This document shows positions 1-7,143 of a stretch of 15,322 nt of DNA, piece by piece. The DNA is from Clostridia bacterium. Its GTDB lineage: Bacteria > Bacillota > Clostridia > Oscillospirales > Acutalibacteraceae. How positions within the stretch are numbered: position 1 is the stretch's first letter; each line of letters begins with the position of its first letter. The notes under the pieces were generated by a model. The model did no database searches, had not been told where the DNA came from, and worked only from the letters and a program-made list of their open reading frames with translations. The stretch covers positions 1 through 15,322 of the forward strand of contig JAFTCS010000142.1 in the NCBI GenBank assembly GCA_017454565.1. The letters run 5' to 3'. Position numbers and translations under genes: made by a program.

Positions 1-20
1 CCTAAACTTCTGCGTTCTGA

Positions 21-26
21 TATAAT
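21..26 (+). promoter_or_regulatory. -10 box of the first XRE regulator gene
   Basis: A perfect TATAAT lies 28 bases upstream of the preferred start codon at 55. The matching -35 box would fall at or beyond the left edge of the window and cannot be seen, so this is half a promoter in a fitting position. Confidence 0.45.
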
Positions 27-54
27 AAAATAAAAACGAAACGGGATGCTGAAA

Positions 55-888
55 ATGATAGGCAATCAGATAAAAAAATACAGGATGCAAAAAGGTTTGA
101 CACAGGAAGATCTGGGCAATATGGTGGGCGTTACTACTCAGGCCGTTTCCAAATGGGAAAGAGGCGGCTCTCCCGATGCAGAATTATTGCCGAAAATTGC
201 AAATGCTCTCGGAATAACGATAAATATGCTCTACGAACAAACACAGGTATGCTCGCTGGAGGATTCGCTTGTTGATGAGATAGTCGGAATGGGCCGCAGA
301 GAAGGCTTTGACAAACTGTTTTCATTTGTCTGGAAGACCACACTGGGATTTTCGGGACTTGATTCCGCTAAAAAGGGCTTTGCTGACGACGGAAGAGCAC
401 CCGGTGAACTCAGAGAAAAAAACGGATATCATTATTATGCGCGAGCAAGTTTTGATGATGGAATGATAAACGCAAAAATGGATTCGGATTTCCGATACTG
501 CTTTTTTATGCCCGAACCCGAAAACGGATATGCGGAATACTTTGCTGATAACGAAAAGATAGCCGAAACCTTTTCCGTTCTTGCGGAAAAGGATGTTCTT
601 AAAATACTGTTTTATATGTACACCCGTATCAATCTTCCTGTTTCGCTGTCGCAGATAGCCGCCAATGTGGATATAGATATCGGACGCACCGAAGAACTGA
701 TGGAAAGGCTTTGTAATATCAATCTTGCATGCTGTATGCCTATCGAAACGGAAAACGGCGAAATGAAATCCTATACTTACTATAACGAAACTGTAATGCT
801 GCCAATGCTTTGCAGCGCCAAAGAGGTCAGGGACAAAAAGGTGATGCATTGGGGAATATGGTTCGACAGAAATATACCTTTGTTTTAA
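55..888 (+). CDS. XRE-family transcriptional regulator with possible C-terminal winged helix
   Basis: This is a cytoplasmic DNA-binding regulator of 277 residues counted from the ATG at 55. That start is preferred over the in-frame ATG at 46 because it gives the usual HTH_3 opening (MIGNQIKKYR) and has a weak GGGA ribosome site about 8 bases upstream. Residues 1-62 form a Cro/CI-type helix-turn-helix, with recognition helix around TTQAVSKWERG. The remaining 215 residues are not a family I recognise by name. Residues around 175-245 (FSVLAEKDVLKILFYMY, then LSQIAANVDIDIGRTEELME) read like an ArsR-type winged helix. A duplicate DNA-contacting domain or a sensing/dimerisation domain is therefore possible, but inferred. 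The esterase gene downstream has its own promoter, so the two need not be co-transcribed; regulation of that gene is a guess from proximity. No terminator is visible between them. HTH call sure, ligand unknown. Confidence 0.85.
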   Translation: MIGNQIKKYRMQKGLTQEDLGNMVGVTTQAVSKWERGGSPDAELLPKIANALGITINMLYEQTQVCSLEDSLVDEIVGMGRREGFDKLFSFVWKTTLGFSGLDSAKKGFADDGRAPGELREKNGYHYYARASFDDGMINAKMDSDFRYCFFMPEPENGYAEYFADNEKIAETFSVLAEKDVLKILFYMYTRINLPVSLSQIAANVDIDIGRTEELMERLCNINLACCMPIETENGEMKSYTYYNETVMLPMLCSAKEVRDKKVMHWGIWFDRNIPLF

Positions 889-965
889 TTTATTCAGCAT
901 TGGTTGATAATTTACAGTTTGGTTTATTTTTTGCCGACAGGTTTATCCGGTGTAAAATCCGTTGT

Positions 966-994
966 TTGACAGAACTGTTATTCTTCCTTAAAAT
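966..994 (+). promoter_or_regulatory. Sigma-A type promoter of the esterase gene
   Basis: A perfect -35 TTGACA at 966-971 and a -10 TAAAAT at 989-994 are separated by 17 bases. They lie 34 bases before the start codon at 1029, which has GGAGG at 1017-1021, spaced 7 bases. A second, weaker candidate (TTGCCG 931-936, TAAAAT 953-958, 16-base spacer) sits just upstream. The intervening AT-rich stretch shows no obvious operator. Confidence 0.75.
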
Positions 995-1028
995 ACAATT
1001 ATAATGATAATCGTATGGAGGGATTACA

Positions 1029-2822
1029 ATGAAGTCAAGAGCTATATTTGCCGGTGTGTTGTCAGCGGCTGTCTGCCTGTCGATGATGACCGGCTGCACG
1101 CAAAACAGTCAGAAAAATTCCGAAAGTTCCGCCGAAACAGAAAGCAAGACTGTCTCGGCCACATCAGAAGAACAAAGCCCACAGCCTGAACAGAGTGCGC
1201 AGACTGAACAAAGCAGCAAGCCGGATGAAAGTTCAGCAGAAGAACAGACCGACAAAAATACATATACGCTTACGATAAGGGACAACGGAAAAAGCGAAAA
1301 GATGACCGCTCACTTCATAAACACTATGAGCGGAGCCGCCGAAGAGATCCCCATGACAAAAACAGATGAGAATACCGATTATTTTATTTACACCTGTGAG
1401 GCCGATACAACCAAGTACAATATGGTACATCTTGATTACGGTGCAGAAAACCCGACATTGGATGTTGCCTTTAACGAATATGTAAGCGGCTGGTTTTTGT
1501 CTGAGGGAAAACTCAGGCCCTATATAGTGGGTCAGGAGCCGGACTACAACAGAAAGCTTGAGATCAAGACATTCAGATTTCAGGACTACGACAAAAATGT
1601 CTATATCTGGACGCCCGACGATTATGACGCCGACTCTCCGGAAAAGTATTCAACGATCTATGCCTTTGACGGACAGTGGGATCTTGCTGACGGCATAGCA
1701 AATGAAGAGGGCGAAGAATCATGGCATATTTGCGAGCACGTTATGAGTATGACGTCCGTTAAGGGGCACAAGGCCATTGTCGTTGGGATCGACACTCGGG
1801 AAAAAGCAAGAAATAACGAGCTTATTCCCGATCTGGGAACATTTTTGATCAAAAACTATCCGACAACAAAAAGCGGCGGTGAATTTTCCAACTTCTTATA
1901 TGACACCATAGTTCCATACATTGAGAGCAATTACAATGTCTATACCGATGCCGGGCACACTGCTGTTACCGGAAGCTCCCTCGGCGGACTTGAAGCCTTT
2001 TATGTTGCGTTTGATCATCCCGACAAGTTCGGTGTGGCAGGCGCTATGTCCCCGTCATTCTGGGCTTATGATGTACCCGAATGGACAAAATGGCTTCTCC
2101 CGAAGCTCTCTGAAAAAGAACACCCGTATCTCTACCTTTACGGCGGAAACTATGAGCTTGACAACGGCGCTTATGCGATACTTATGAACAATGCGCTGAT
2201 ACAGTACGGCTACCCGAAGGACAAAATAGTATGCAGCATATATCAGCCCGGAGAGCATCTGAACGAATACTGGCAGGATGTGTTCCCTGAGTTCTTACAG
2301 GCGATGTTTGACCGTAAATTGTCGGCAATAGAAAACGGTGCGGTGATTGAGCTTCCTGACGAAGCTATGAAAAAGATGGCGGAATATCAGGCGGATAACA
2401 GCACCGAAAGAGAAGCCACCGACAAGGACTATGTATACTATGACAACAGCGAAACAAAATGGGATAAGGTCTGCGCTTACTGGTGGGGTCCGTATGGTTC
2501 TCCCACTGAAAAGATCACATCAAACGAATACTACGACCACGACTGGCCGGGCATAGAGATGGAAAGAACAGGCGATACGGACATTTACAGAGTGCTTGCA
2601 CCAAAAGGAGCAGTGGGTATTATTTTTGACAACGGAATCGGCGACGATGTTATGGCGGAAGGAAACGAAGCCTATCAGACAGAGGATATAACCTACAGTG
2701 AGAAGGTCAACCCGGGACAGATCTACAAAATAGATATGACCAAGGAAGCAAAGCCTGGCAAGGGAACAGAAAAAGTCAAGTATAAATATCCGGCAGGTGA
2801 ATGGTCGGACTATATTTCCTGA
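1029..2822 (+). CDS. Surface lipoprotein: alpha/beta-hydrolase esterase with CBM26-like starch-binding module
   Basis: The product is a 597-residue secreted lipoprotein. Residues 1-22 are a signal peptide ending in a lipobox-like MTGC, so Cys23 would be lipidated and the protein held on the outer face of the membrane. Residues 24-77 are a flexible Ser/Glu/Gln-rich linker with EQS-type repeats. Residues about 78-165 form a beta-rich domain of unknown role. Residues about 175-430 match the putative esterase family (PF00756, esterase D-like): the nucleophile elbow GSSLGG at 315-320 places Ser317 as nucleophile, His410 in PGEH is the likely base, and the acid is probably in YGGNYELD (371-378). 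Residues about 467-570 resemble carbohydrate-binding module family 26 (YYDNS, WDK, AYWW, WPG, IIFDNG, YQTEDI), which binds starch. Substrate is unknown; deacylation of an acylated polysaccharide or of a starch-associated ester is inferred from the module. The start is fixed by GGAGG 7 bases upstream. No neighbouring amylase or transporter is present. Confidence 0.86.
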   Translation: MKSRAIFAGVLSAAVCLSMMTGCTQNSQKNSESSAETESKTVSATSEEQSPQPEQSAQTEQSSKPDESSAEEQTDKNTYTLTIRDNGKSEKMTAHFINTMSGAAEEIPMTKTDENTDYFIYTCEADTTKYNMVHLDYGAENPTLDVAFNEYVSGWFLSEGKLRPYIVGQEPDYNRKLEIKTFRFQDYDKNVYIWTPDDYDADSPEKYSTIYAFDGQWDLADGIANEEGEESWHICEHVMSMTSVKGHKAIVVGIDTREKARNNELIPDLGTFLIKNYPTTKSGGEFSNFLYDTIVPYIESNYNVYTDAGHTAVTGSSLGGLEAFYVAFDHPDKFGVAGAMSPSFWAYDVPEWTKWLLPKLSEKEHPYLYLYGGNYELDNGAYAILMNNALIQYGYPKDKIVCSIYQPGEHLNEYWQDVFPEFLQAMFDRKLSAIENGAVIELPDEAMKKMAEYQADNSTEREATDKDYVYYDNSETKWDKVCAYWWGPYGSPTEKITSNEYYDHDWPGIEMERTGDTDIYRVLAPKGAVGIIFDNGIGDDVMAEGNEAYQTEDITYSEKVNPGQIYKIDMTKEAKPGKGTEKVKYKYPAGEWSDYIS

Positions 2823-2876
2823 CAGCTGATAAAAAAGACGTAAACATGCCATTGCGAACAAACTCCTGAATATTAA

Positions 2877-2899
2877 AAAAGCAACAGCCGGTTGCTTTT
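2877..2899 (+). terminator. Small intrinsic terminator after the esterase gene
   Basis: AAAAGCAAC and GTTGCTTTT form a perfect 9-bp stem (5 bp GC-containing core) around the loop AGCCG. The right arm ends in TTTT. It lies 55 bases past the esterase stop. The symmetric A and T runs would let it work weakly in either direction. Confidence 0.6.
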
Positions 2900-2924
2900 C
2901 ATATCGGCGCATTTGTGTTATCAT
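2896..2924 (+). promoter_or_regulatory. Possible weak promoter of the zinc-ribbon XRE gene
   Basis: TTTTCA (2896-2901) and TATCAT (2919-2924) are spaced by 17 bases and sit 19 bases before the start codon. The -35 box overlaps the tail of the preceding terminator. Both boxes deviate from consensus, so this is a tentative call made mainly because the gene follows a terminator. Confidence 0.35.
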
Positions 2925-2943
2925 TACATCAGGAGGTGTTTTC

Positions 2944-3708
2944 ATGGATACAAAAGAAATCTTGTATGAACTCAGGACAAAGAAAGGTCTTTCACAGGAT
3001 GAAGTGGCCGAAAAGGTTTTTGTGACACGACAGGCTGTATCCCGCTGGGAGAACGGAGAAACTGTGCCGAATACTGAAACCCTGAAGCGGCTGTCAGGGC
3101 TTTTCGGTGTTTCCATCAACACACTGCTTGGAGCGCCGCGTCAGCTTATCTGTCAGTGCTGCGGTATGCCGCTGGAGGATGAGATCATCGGCAGGAATCA
3201 GGACGGAACGCTGAACGAAGACTATTGTAAGTGGTGCTATGCCGACGGAACATATACTTACAGCGATATGGACGAACTGATAAATGCTTGTATCCCTCAC
3301 ATGGTCAAGGAAGGCTTTTCCGAAGAACAGGCGCGCACATATATGAAAGAGATGCTGCCCAGACTTGATTATTGGAAAAGATATGAGGAACTCAGCGATG
3401 ACGGACAGTTTGAGGAATTCAAGAAAAAGCTGATCGGGGAGATCAATGATCTTCATATCGAGGGTATGCCGAAGGTCGAAAAGCTGAATGCACTTGTGGG
3501 AAAGTATGTCAATCTTGAATACAGGCTGCCAAATGGTGCGAGCGTAAAGTTTTTGGATGACGGGACAACCTATTTAGGAAATCAGCTGGAACCGGAATTC
3601 GGCGGAGACAGATGTTTCGGCGTACTTGCCAATATGGATTTCATCCTGATATGCACTTATGGTGCAGGAAGCACTGACCCGGAGCTTCTGCTCTATAAAA
3701 AGAGATAA
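2944..3708 (+). CDS. XRE-family regulator with zinc-ribbon domain
   Basis: This 254-residue protein begins with an XRE helix-turn-helix at residues 4-62 (recognition segment VTRQAVSRWENGE). A putative zinc ribbon of the PF12674 kind follows at about 69-150: the CQCC cluster (Cys70, 72, 73) and CKWC (Cys95, Cys98) are the expected metal ligands, followed by the family's helical stretch (MDELINACIPHMVKEGFS, MLPRLDYWKRY). A beta-rich tail at about 185-254 is not assigned. A plausible role is a regulator whose DNA binding responds to zinc or to a ligand bound by the C-terminal part; the genes it controls are not visible from the sequence. The start is set by AGGAGG at 2931-2936, 7 bases from the ATG. 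The gene lies between two terminators, so it is probably monocistronic. It is not a recent copy of the regulator at 55-888: outside the helix-turn-helix the two differ. Confidence 0.88.
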   Translation: MDTKEILYELRTKKGLSQDEVAEKVFVTRQAVSRWENGETVPNTETLKRLSGLFGVSINTLLGAPRQLICQCCGMPLEDEIIGRNQDGTLNEDYCKWCYADGTYTYSDMDELINACIPHMVKEGFSEEQARTYMKEMLPRLDYWKRYEELSDDGQFEEFKKKLIGEINDLHIEGMPKVEKLNALVGKYVNLEYRLPNGASVKFLDDGTTYLGNQLEPEFGGDRCFGVLANMDFILICTYGAGSTDPELLLYKKR

Positions 3709-3725
3709 ATTCTGAAAACGCAAGA

Positions 3726-3770
3726 AAAAAATCAGACGAAGATGGATAGCCTCATCTCGTCTGATTTTTT
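3726..3770. terminator. Strong bidirectional terminator between the zinc-ribbon regulator and infB
   Basis: A 13-bp perfect stem (3726-3738 with 3758-3770) continues, past one bulged A at 3739, into five more pairs (3740-3744 with 3753-3757) around an 8-base loop. T runs flank it on both strands (six on plus, seven on minus). It can end the plus-strand regulator transcript and, from the other side, the minus-strand rimP-infB operon, with the hairpin repeat in between. Confidence 0.88.
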
Positions 3771-3820
3771 ATGTTTTCTGTTTTTATTCAACCTGAATCC
3801 TTGAAACTCTGAAAAGGATA

Positions 3821-3955
3821 AACAGCGTTTTCGGGGGGCGCGGGTCTCCGGTGGAGACCTCTGCGAAGCAGAAGCGCCGACCGAGCCGACAGGCGAGACA
3901 CGGGGGGGACTTTTCCGCAAAAGTCCCCCCGACTCGCTCTCCGCAGAGAGCGAAA
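3821..3955. repeat. GC-rich multi-hairpin repeat element, long copy
   Basis: Between the shared terminator and infB lies a run of hairpins: GGTCTCC/GGAGACC (3843-3859), TCTGC/GCAGA (3860-3872), a perfect 12-bp stem with six G-C pairs (3903-3930, loop CCGC), and TCGCTCTC/GAGAGCGA (3934-3953). Base composition is far more GC-rich than the AT-rich spacers nearby. Its left boundary AACAGCGTTTTCGGGGG (3821-3837) and its 12-bp hairpin recur, inverted, at 13249-13301, so this is a dispersed repeat. No reading frame or transposase is present. Being transcribed from infB, it may act as a mRNA-end structure; that is inference. Confidence 0.8.
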
Positions 3956-3989
3956 CACTTTATCTGCCAGCGGACAGGGAGATAAATTA

Positions 3990-6437
3990 TTATTCCGGCT
4001 TGATCTCCTCGATCTGGTAGATCTCGAAGATATCGCCTTCCTTTATGTCACTGAATCTTTCAAGGGTGATGCCGCACTCGAAGCCTGCCGCAACCTCCTT
4101 CACGGAGTCCTTGAAACGTTGGAGGGAAGCGATCATATCATCGGCAATTACAATACCGTCACGCACAACTCTTACCTGAGCGCCTCTGAGCACCTTGCCG
4201 CTGAGCACATAGGAGCCGGAAACCAGTCCGACATTTGTTATCTTGTAGGTCTGCCTTACCTCTACCTTGCCAAGCTGGGTCTCCTTGTACTTCGGAGCAA
4301 GCATGCCCTTCATAGCAGACTCGATCTCTTCAATGCAGTCGTAGATAATGCGGTAAAGTCTCATGTCAACGCCGTCGCGCTTTGCATTTTCCTCGGCAAC
4401 CGGGTCTGGCCTTACATTGAAGCCTACAATAATGGCGTTGGATGCGGAAGCAAGCATAACGTCGCTTTCACGGATAGCTCCGACACCGCTGTGGATTACA
4501 TTTACCCTGATCTCTTCATTGGTAAGCTTTTCAAGCGACTGTCTTACGGCCTCAACAGAGCCCTGAACGTCAGCCTTTACAATGATCTTCAGCTCCTTCA
4601 TATCCTCAAGGCGCATCTGATCAAAGAGGTTGTCAAGGGTCACCTTTGTGCGGCTGTTGAAGCGCTCTTCCTTCTCGGTGTTCTTTCTCTGCTCGACCAG
4701 CTCTCTTGCCAGTCTTTCGTCCAGTACGGAGTTGAATATGTCGCCGCCTGTGGGCACATCGTCAAGACCGGTTATCTCAACAGGCACAGACGGGCCGGCA
4801 GCCTTTACACGCTGACCCTTGTCGTTCATCATTGCTCTCACACGGCCCACTGTGGTGCCTGCTACAATGATATCTCCGACCTTGAGGGTACCGTTCTGTA
4901 CCAGAACGGTGGCGATGGGACCTCTGCCCTTGTCAAGTCTTGCTTCAATAACCGTACCCTTTGCAGCTCTGTCGGGGTTGGCTCTGAGCTCCTTCATATC
5001 CGCAACAAGCAGCACCATCTCAAGAAGGTCATCAATACCCTCCTTGGTGTGCGCGGATACAGGAATCACCGGCGTGTCGCCGCCCCACTCCTCCGGAACT
5101 ATCTCATACTCGGTGAGCTGCTGCTTTACCTGCTCTACGTTTGCGCCGGGCTTGTCTATCTTGTTTACTGCAACGATGATTGATACGCCGGCAGCCTTTG
5201 CATGGTTGATAGCTTCAATTGTCTGGGGCATGATACCGTCGTCTGCGGCAACCACAAGGATAGCGATATCGGTCACCTGAGCGCCTCTTGCTCTCATTGT
5301 AGTGAAGGCTTCATGTCCTGGAGTATCAAGGAAGGTGATCTCCCTGCCGTCTATGTCAACGCGGTACGCACCGATATGCTGTGTAATGCCGCCTGCCTCT
5401 GTGGAAGTAACATGAGCATTTCTTATGCAGTCCAGAAGTGAGGTCTTGCCGTGGTCAACGTGACCCATTACTACAACGACAGGAGCGCGTGTGACCAGAT
5501 TCTCATCCGCATCATCACTGTCGTCAATGATCCTCTCTTCAATCGTTTCTATGGTTTCCTTCTCAACCTTTGCATGGAACTCCATTGCAACAAGAGAAGC
5601 CGTATCAAAGTCGATAACGTTGTTCACGCTTGCCATAACACCGAAGCCCATGAGCTTTGTGATGACCTCGGCTGCCCTTGCCTTCAGTCTGAGAGCCAGC
5701 TCGCCTACGGTGATCTCATCAGGGATCTGCACGGTAAGAGGCTTTGTCTTTCTGTCCTTCTCTATGCGGCGGAGTCTCTCCTGCTCGGTCTCCTTGCGGG
5801 AATTCCTTGGCTTGCCCTTCTGCTGCGAGCGCTGGGTGATCTTCTGCTTTGAGACAGTGTTGACATTGTGCATCTTCTCGCTTGCAAGACGGTCGTATTT
5901 CTCGTTGTAGCGCTCTATATCCACATTTGAAGAACGGGTGTTTATTACCCTGCTTCTGCTGCCGAAGGAATCCTCTCCGCTGCCGGTATTACTCTGCTGC
6001 GGCTTTGCTGCGGCTGCCTTCTGGGGCTGTGTGTTTGTATTATTGTTTTTTCTGTCCTTGGGCTGCTGCTGGGGCTTATTCTCCTGCTGCCTGCCCTGCT
6101 GCTGTCTGGGCTGGCGCTGCTTGTCGTTTTTCTGTGCCGGAGCCTTCTCCTGCTTTTTAGCGTTTCCGTTTTCAGCCTTGGGCTCCGGCTTTGCGGCTTC
6201 CTTTGTCTCCGGAGCAGGCTTTTCGATCTCCTGCTCGTTTGCCGAAGCAAAATACTCATCAAAGCTGCTTACATTATTCGCCTGAGTGTAATGCTCAAAC
6301 ACCACGTTAAGCTCCTCCTCCGAAAGAGCTGTTGCGGGTTTCTTTACAACATTCAGACGGTTCTTGAGCACGTCTGCCACATCCTTATTGGATACGTTCA
6401 GGTCTTTGGCTACCTCACTAAGCTTATATTTTATCAT
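3990..6437 (-). CDS. infB: Translation initiation factor IF-2
   Basis: IF-2 is the GTPase that brings initiator fMet-tRNA to the ribosomal P site. Counted from the ATG at 6437 it is 815 residues. Domains: a first IF2_N helical domain (about 1-50), a long Gln/Asn/Lys-rich linker (about 65-230), a second IF2_N domain (about 240-292), the G domain with G1 GHVDHGKT (325-332), G3 DTPGHE (371-376), G4 NKID (425-428) and SAHT, then the beta-barrel, domain III and the C-terminal fMet-tRNA-binding barrel. The start at 6437 overlaps the ylxQ stop as ATGA and has AGGAGG 7 bases upstream, which implies translational coupling. An in-frame upstream ATG at 6467 would add ten residues unlike the family and lacks that spacing. 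It is the last gene of the operon. Full length, all GTPase motifs present. Confidence 0.97.
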   Translation of the reverse strand: MIKYKLSEVAKDLNVSNKDVADVLKNRLNVVKKPATALSEEELNVVFEHYTQANNVSSFDEYFASANEQEIEKPAPETKEAAKPEPKAENGNAKKQEKAPAQKNDKQRQPRQQQGRQQENKPQQQPKDRKNNNTNTQPQKAAAAKPQQSNTGSGEDSFGSRSRVINTRSSNVDIERYNEKYDRLASEKMHNVNTVSKQKITQRSQQKGKPRNSRKETEQERLRRIEKDRKTKPLTVQIPDEITVGELALRLKARAAEVITKLMGFGVMASVNNVIDFDTASLVAMEFHAKVEKETIETIEERIIDDSDDADENLVTRAPVVVVMGHVDHGKTSLLDCIRNAHVTSTEAGGITQHIGAYRVDIDGREITFLDTPGHEAFTTMRARGAQVTDIAILVVAADDGIMPQTIEAINHAKAAGVSIIVAVNKIDKPGANVEQVKQQLTEYEIVPEEWGGDTPVIPVSAHTKEGIDDLLEMVLLVADMKELRANPDRAAKGTVIEARLDKGRGPIATVLVQNGTLKVGDIIVAGTTVGRVRAMMNDKGQRVKAAGPSVPVEITGLDDVPTGGDIFNSVLDERLARELVEQRKNTEKEERFNSRTKVTLDNLFDQMRLEDMKELKIIVKADVQGSVEAVRQSLEKLTNEEIRVNVIHSGVGAIRESDVMLASASNAIIVGFNVRPDPVAEENAKRDGVDMRLYRIIYDCIEEIESAMKGMLAPKYKETQLGKVEVRQTYKITNVGLVSGSYVLSGKVLRGAQVRVVRDGIVIADDMIASLQRFKDSVKEVAAGFECGITLERFSDIKEGDIFEIYQIEEIKPE

Positions 6438-6760
6438 ATACATTCCTCCTGACTGTTCTCTGCACAAAGGGTCTTTATCTTATCGGCAAAGCCGCTGTCA
6501 TTCACGGCGATTATTCCGGTACTCCTTCGTCCTATGGCGTGACCCAGCTCATCCATACCGCATTTGCAGGTGATTACGCAGGTCCCGCTTTGTTCTGCAA
6601 TTTTTCTTATCGCTCCGCTGGTTCTCTCCGAAAGCTCCTCCGAAAGCAGCAGCAATATAGCCTCTCCACTGCTCATTGCTTCCGCCGCCGCGTCAAAGCC
6701 CATAGAGATCTTCCCTGCCCGTCTCATAAGTCCGAGCAGTGACAACAGCCTGTCATTCAT
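6434..6760 (-). CDS. ylxQ: L7Ae/L30e-like ribosomal-associated protein YlxQ
   Basis: This 108-residue protein (from the ATG at 6760) belongs to the L7Ae/L30e/S12e family, known as kink-turn RNA binders. Members in this operon position are called YlxQ; their exact role in bacteria is not well settled. The opening MNDRLLSLLGLMRRAGKI is typical, followed by the LLLLSEELSERT strand and helix, and a CGMDELGHAIGR segment that matches the RNA-facing part of the fold. The start at 6760 is chosen because it matches the family's beginning and has GGAGGG 10 bases upstream; an ATG at 6793 would add 11 residues with no well-placed ribosome site. Its stop overlaps the infB start (ATGA). Four cysteines cluster toward the middle and C-terminus (TCVITCKC), with no evidence that they bind metal. 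Confidence 0.88.
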   Translation of the reverse strand: MNDRLLSLLGLMRRAGKISMGFDAAAEAMSSGEAILLLLSEELSERTSGAIRKIAEQSGTCVITCKCGMDELGHAIGRRSTGIIAVNDSGFADKIKTLCAENSQEECI

Positions 6761-6801
6761 ATACGCCGATCCCTCCGTTACGATACTCCGCATGCCCCGG
6801 C

Positions 6802-7101
6802 TTATTCTCCGTTAAGCTCTCTTTCAAGGCGTTCATACACGTCGTCGGGTATTTTACAGCTGAACGCTCTTTCAAATCTTCTTGCTTTCCTTGCCGCCGC
6901 AAGACACTGTGGGTTCCTGCACACATAAGCTCCTCTTCCGGGCTTTTTGCCTGTCAGATCAACGCTTATCTCGCCGGTTTTAAGCACCTCGCCGTTTTCA
7001 TCGGTCTCATCAGGCGCTTTTACCACCCTGACAAGCTGTTTTTTGTCCCACATCTCACCGCAGCCTGTGCATTTTCTCATCGGAACCTTTCTTTGCTTCA
7101 T
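6802..7101 (-). CDS. rnpM: YlxR/RnpM, small RNA-binding regulator of RNase P
   Basis: This 99-residue protein is of the DUF448 (YlxR) family. It has the conserved basic N-terminus with CTGC (Cys11, Cys14), the LVRVVK strand, and the hallmark GRGAYVC (55-61) followed by CRNPQC and a basic helix. In Bacillus subtilis the family member has been described as an RNase P modulator (RnpM), binding the RNase P RNA; transfer of that role here rests on family membership and on its place between nusA and ylxQ. The start is set by GGAGG 7 bases upstream. The insertion of an acidic stretch (DETDENGE) at about 31-38 is a lineage detail. A Cys pair at each end of the fold could bind zinc, though family structures are usually described without it. 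Confidence 0.93.
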   Translation of the reverse strand: MKQRKVPMRKCTGCGEMWDKKQLVRVVKAPDETDENGEVLKTGEISVDLTGKKPGRGAYVCRNPQCLAAARKARRFERAFSCKIPDDVYERLERELNGE

Positions 7102-7143
7102 ACACCCACCTCCATTTATATGCCTGCAATACTCTTCTGAGCA

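Noticed and set aside
3821..3955. Hairpin cluster as a CRISPR array or attC-like recombination site
   Set aside because: There is no direct repeat with regular spacers, no cas gene, no integrase, and no conserved attC core pair. The related copy shows an interspersed repeat instead.
4119..5183. Long open frame on the plus strand opposite infB (354 codons), with several other open frames across 4363-6285
   Set aside because: They are antisense to a complete IF-2 gene, have no ribosome sites or promoter, and encode compositionally odd protein. They are shadows of the infB codon pattern.
6030..6150. CTG/CTGCTG-rich stretch as a nucleotide tandem repeat
   Set aside because: It is the codon pattern of the Gln/Asn/Lys-rich linker of IF-2 and has no regular repeat unit.
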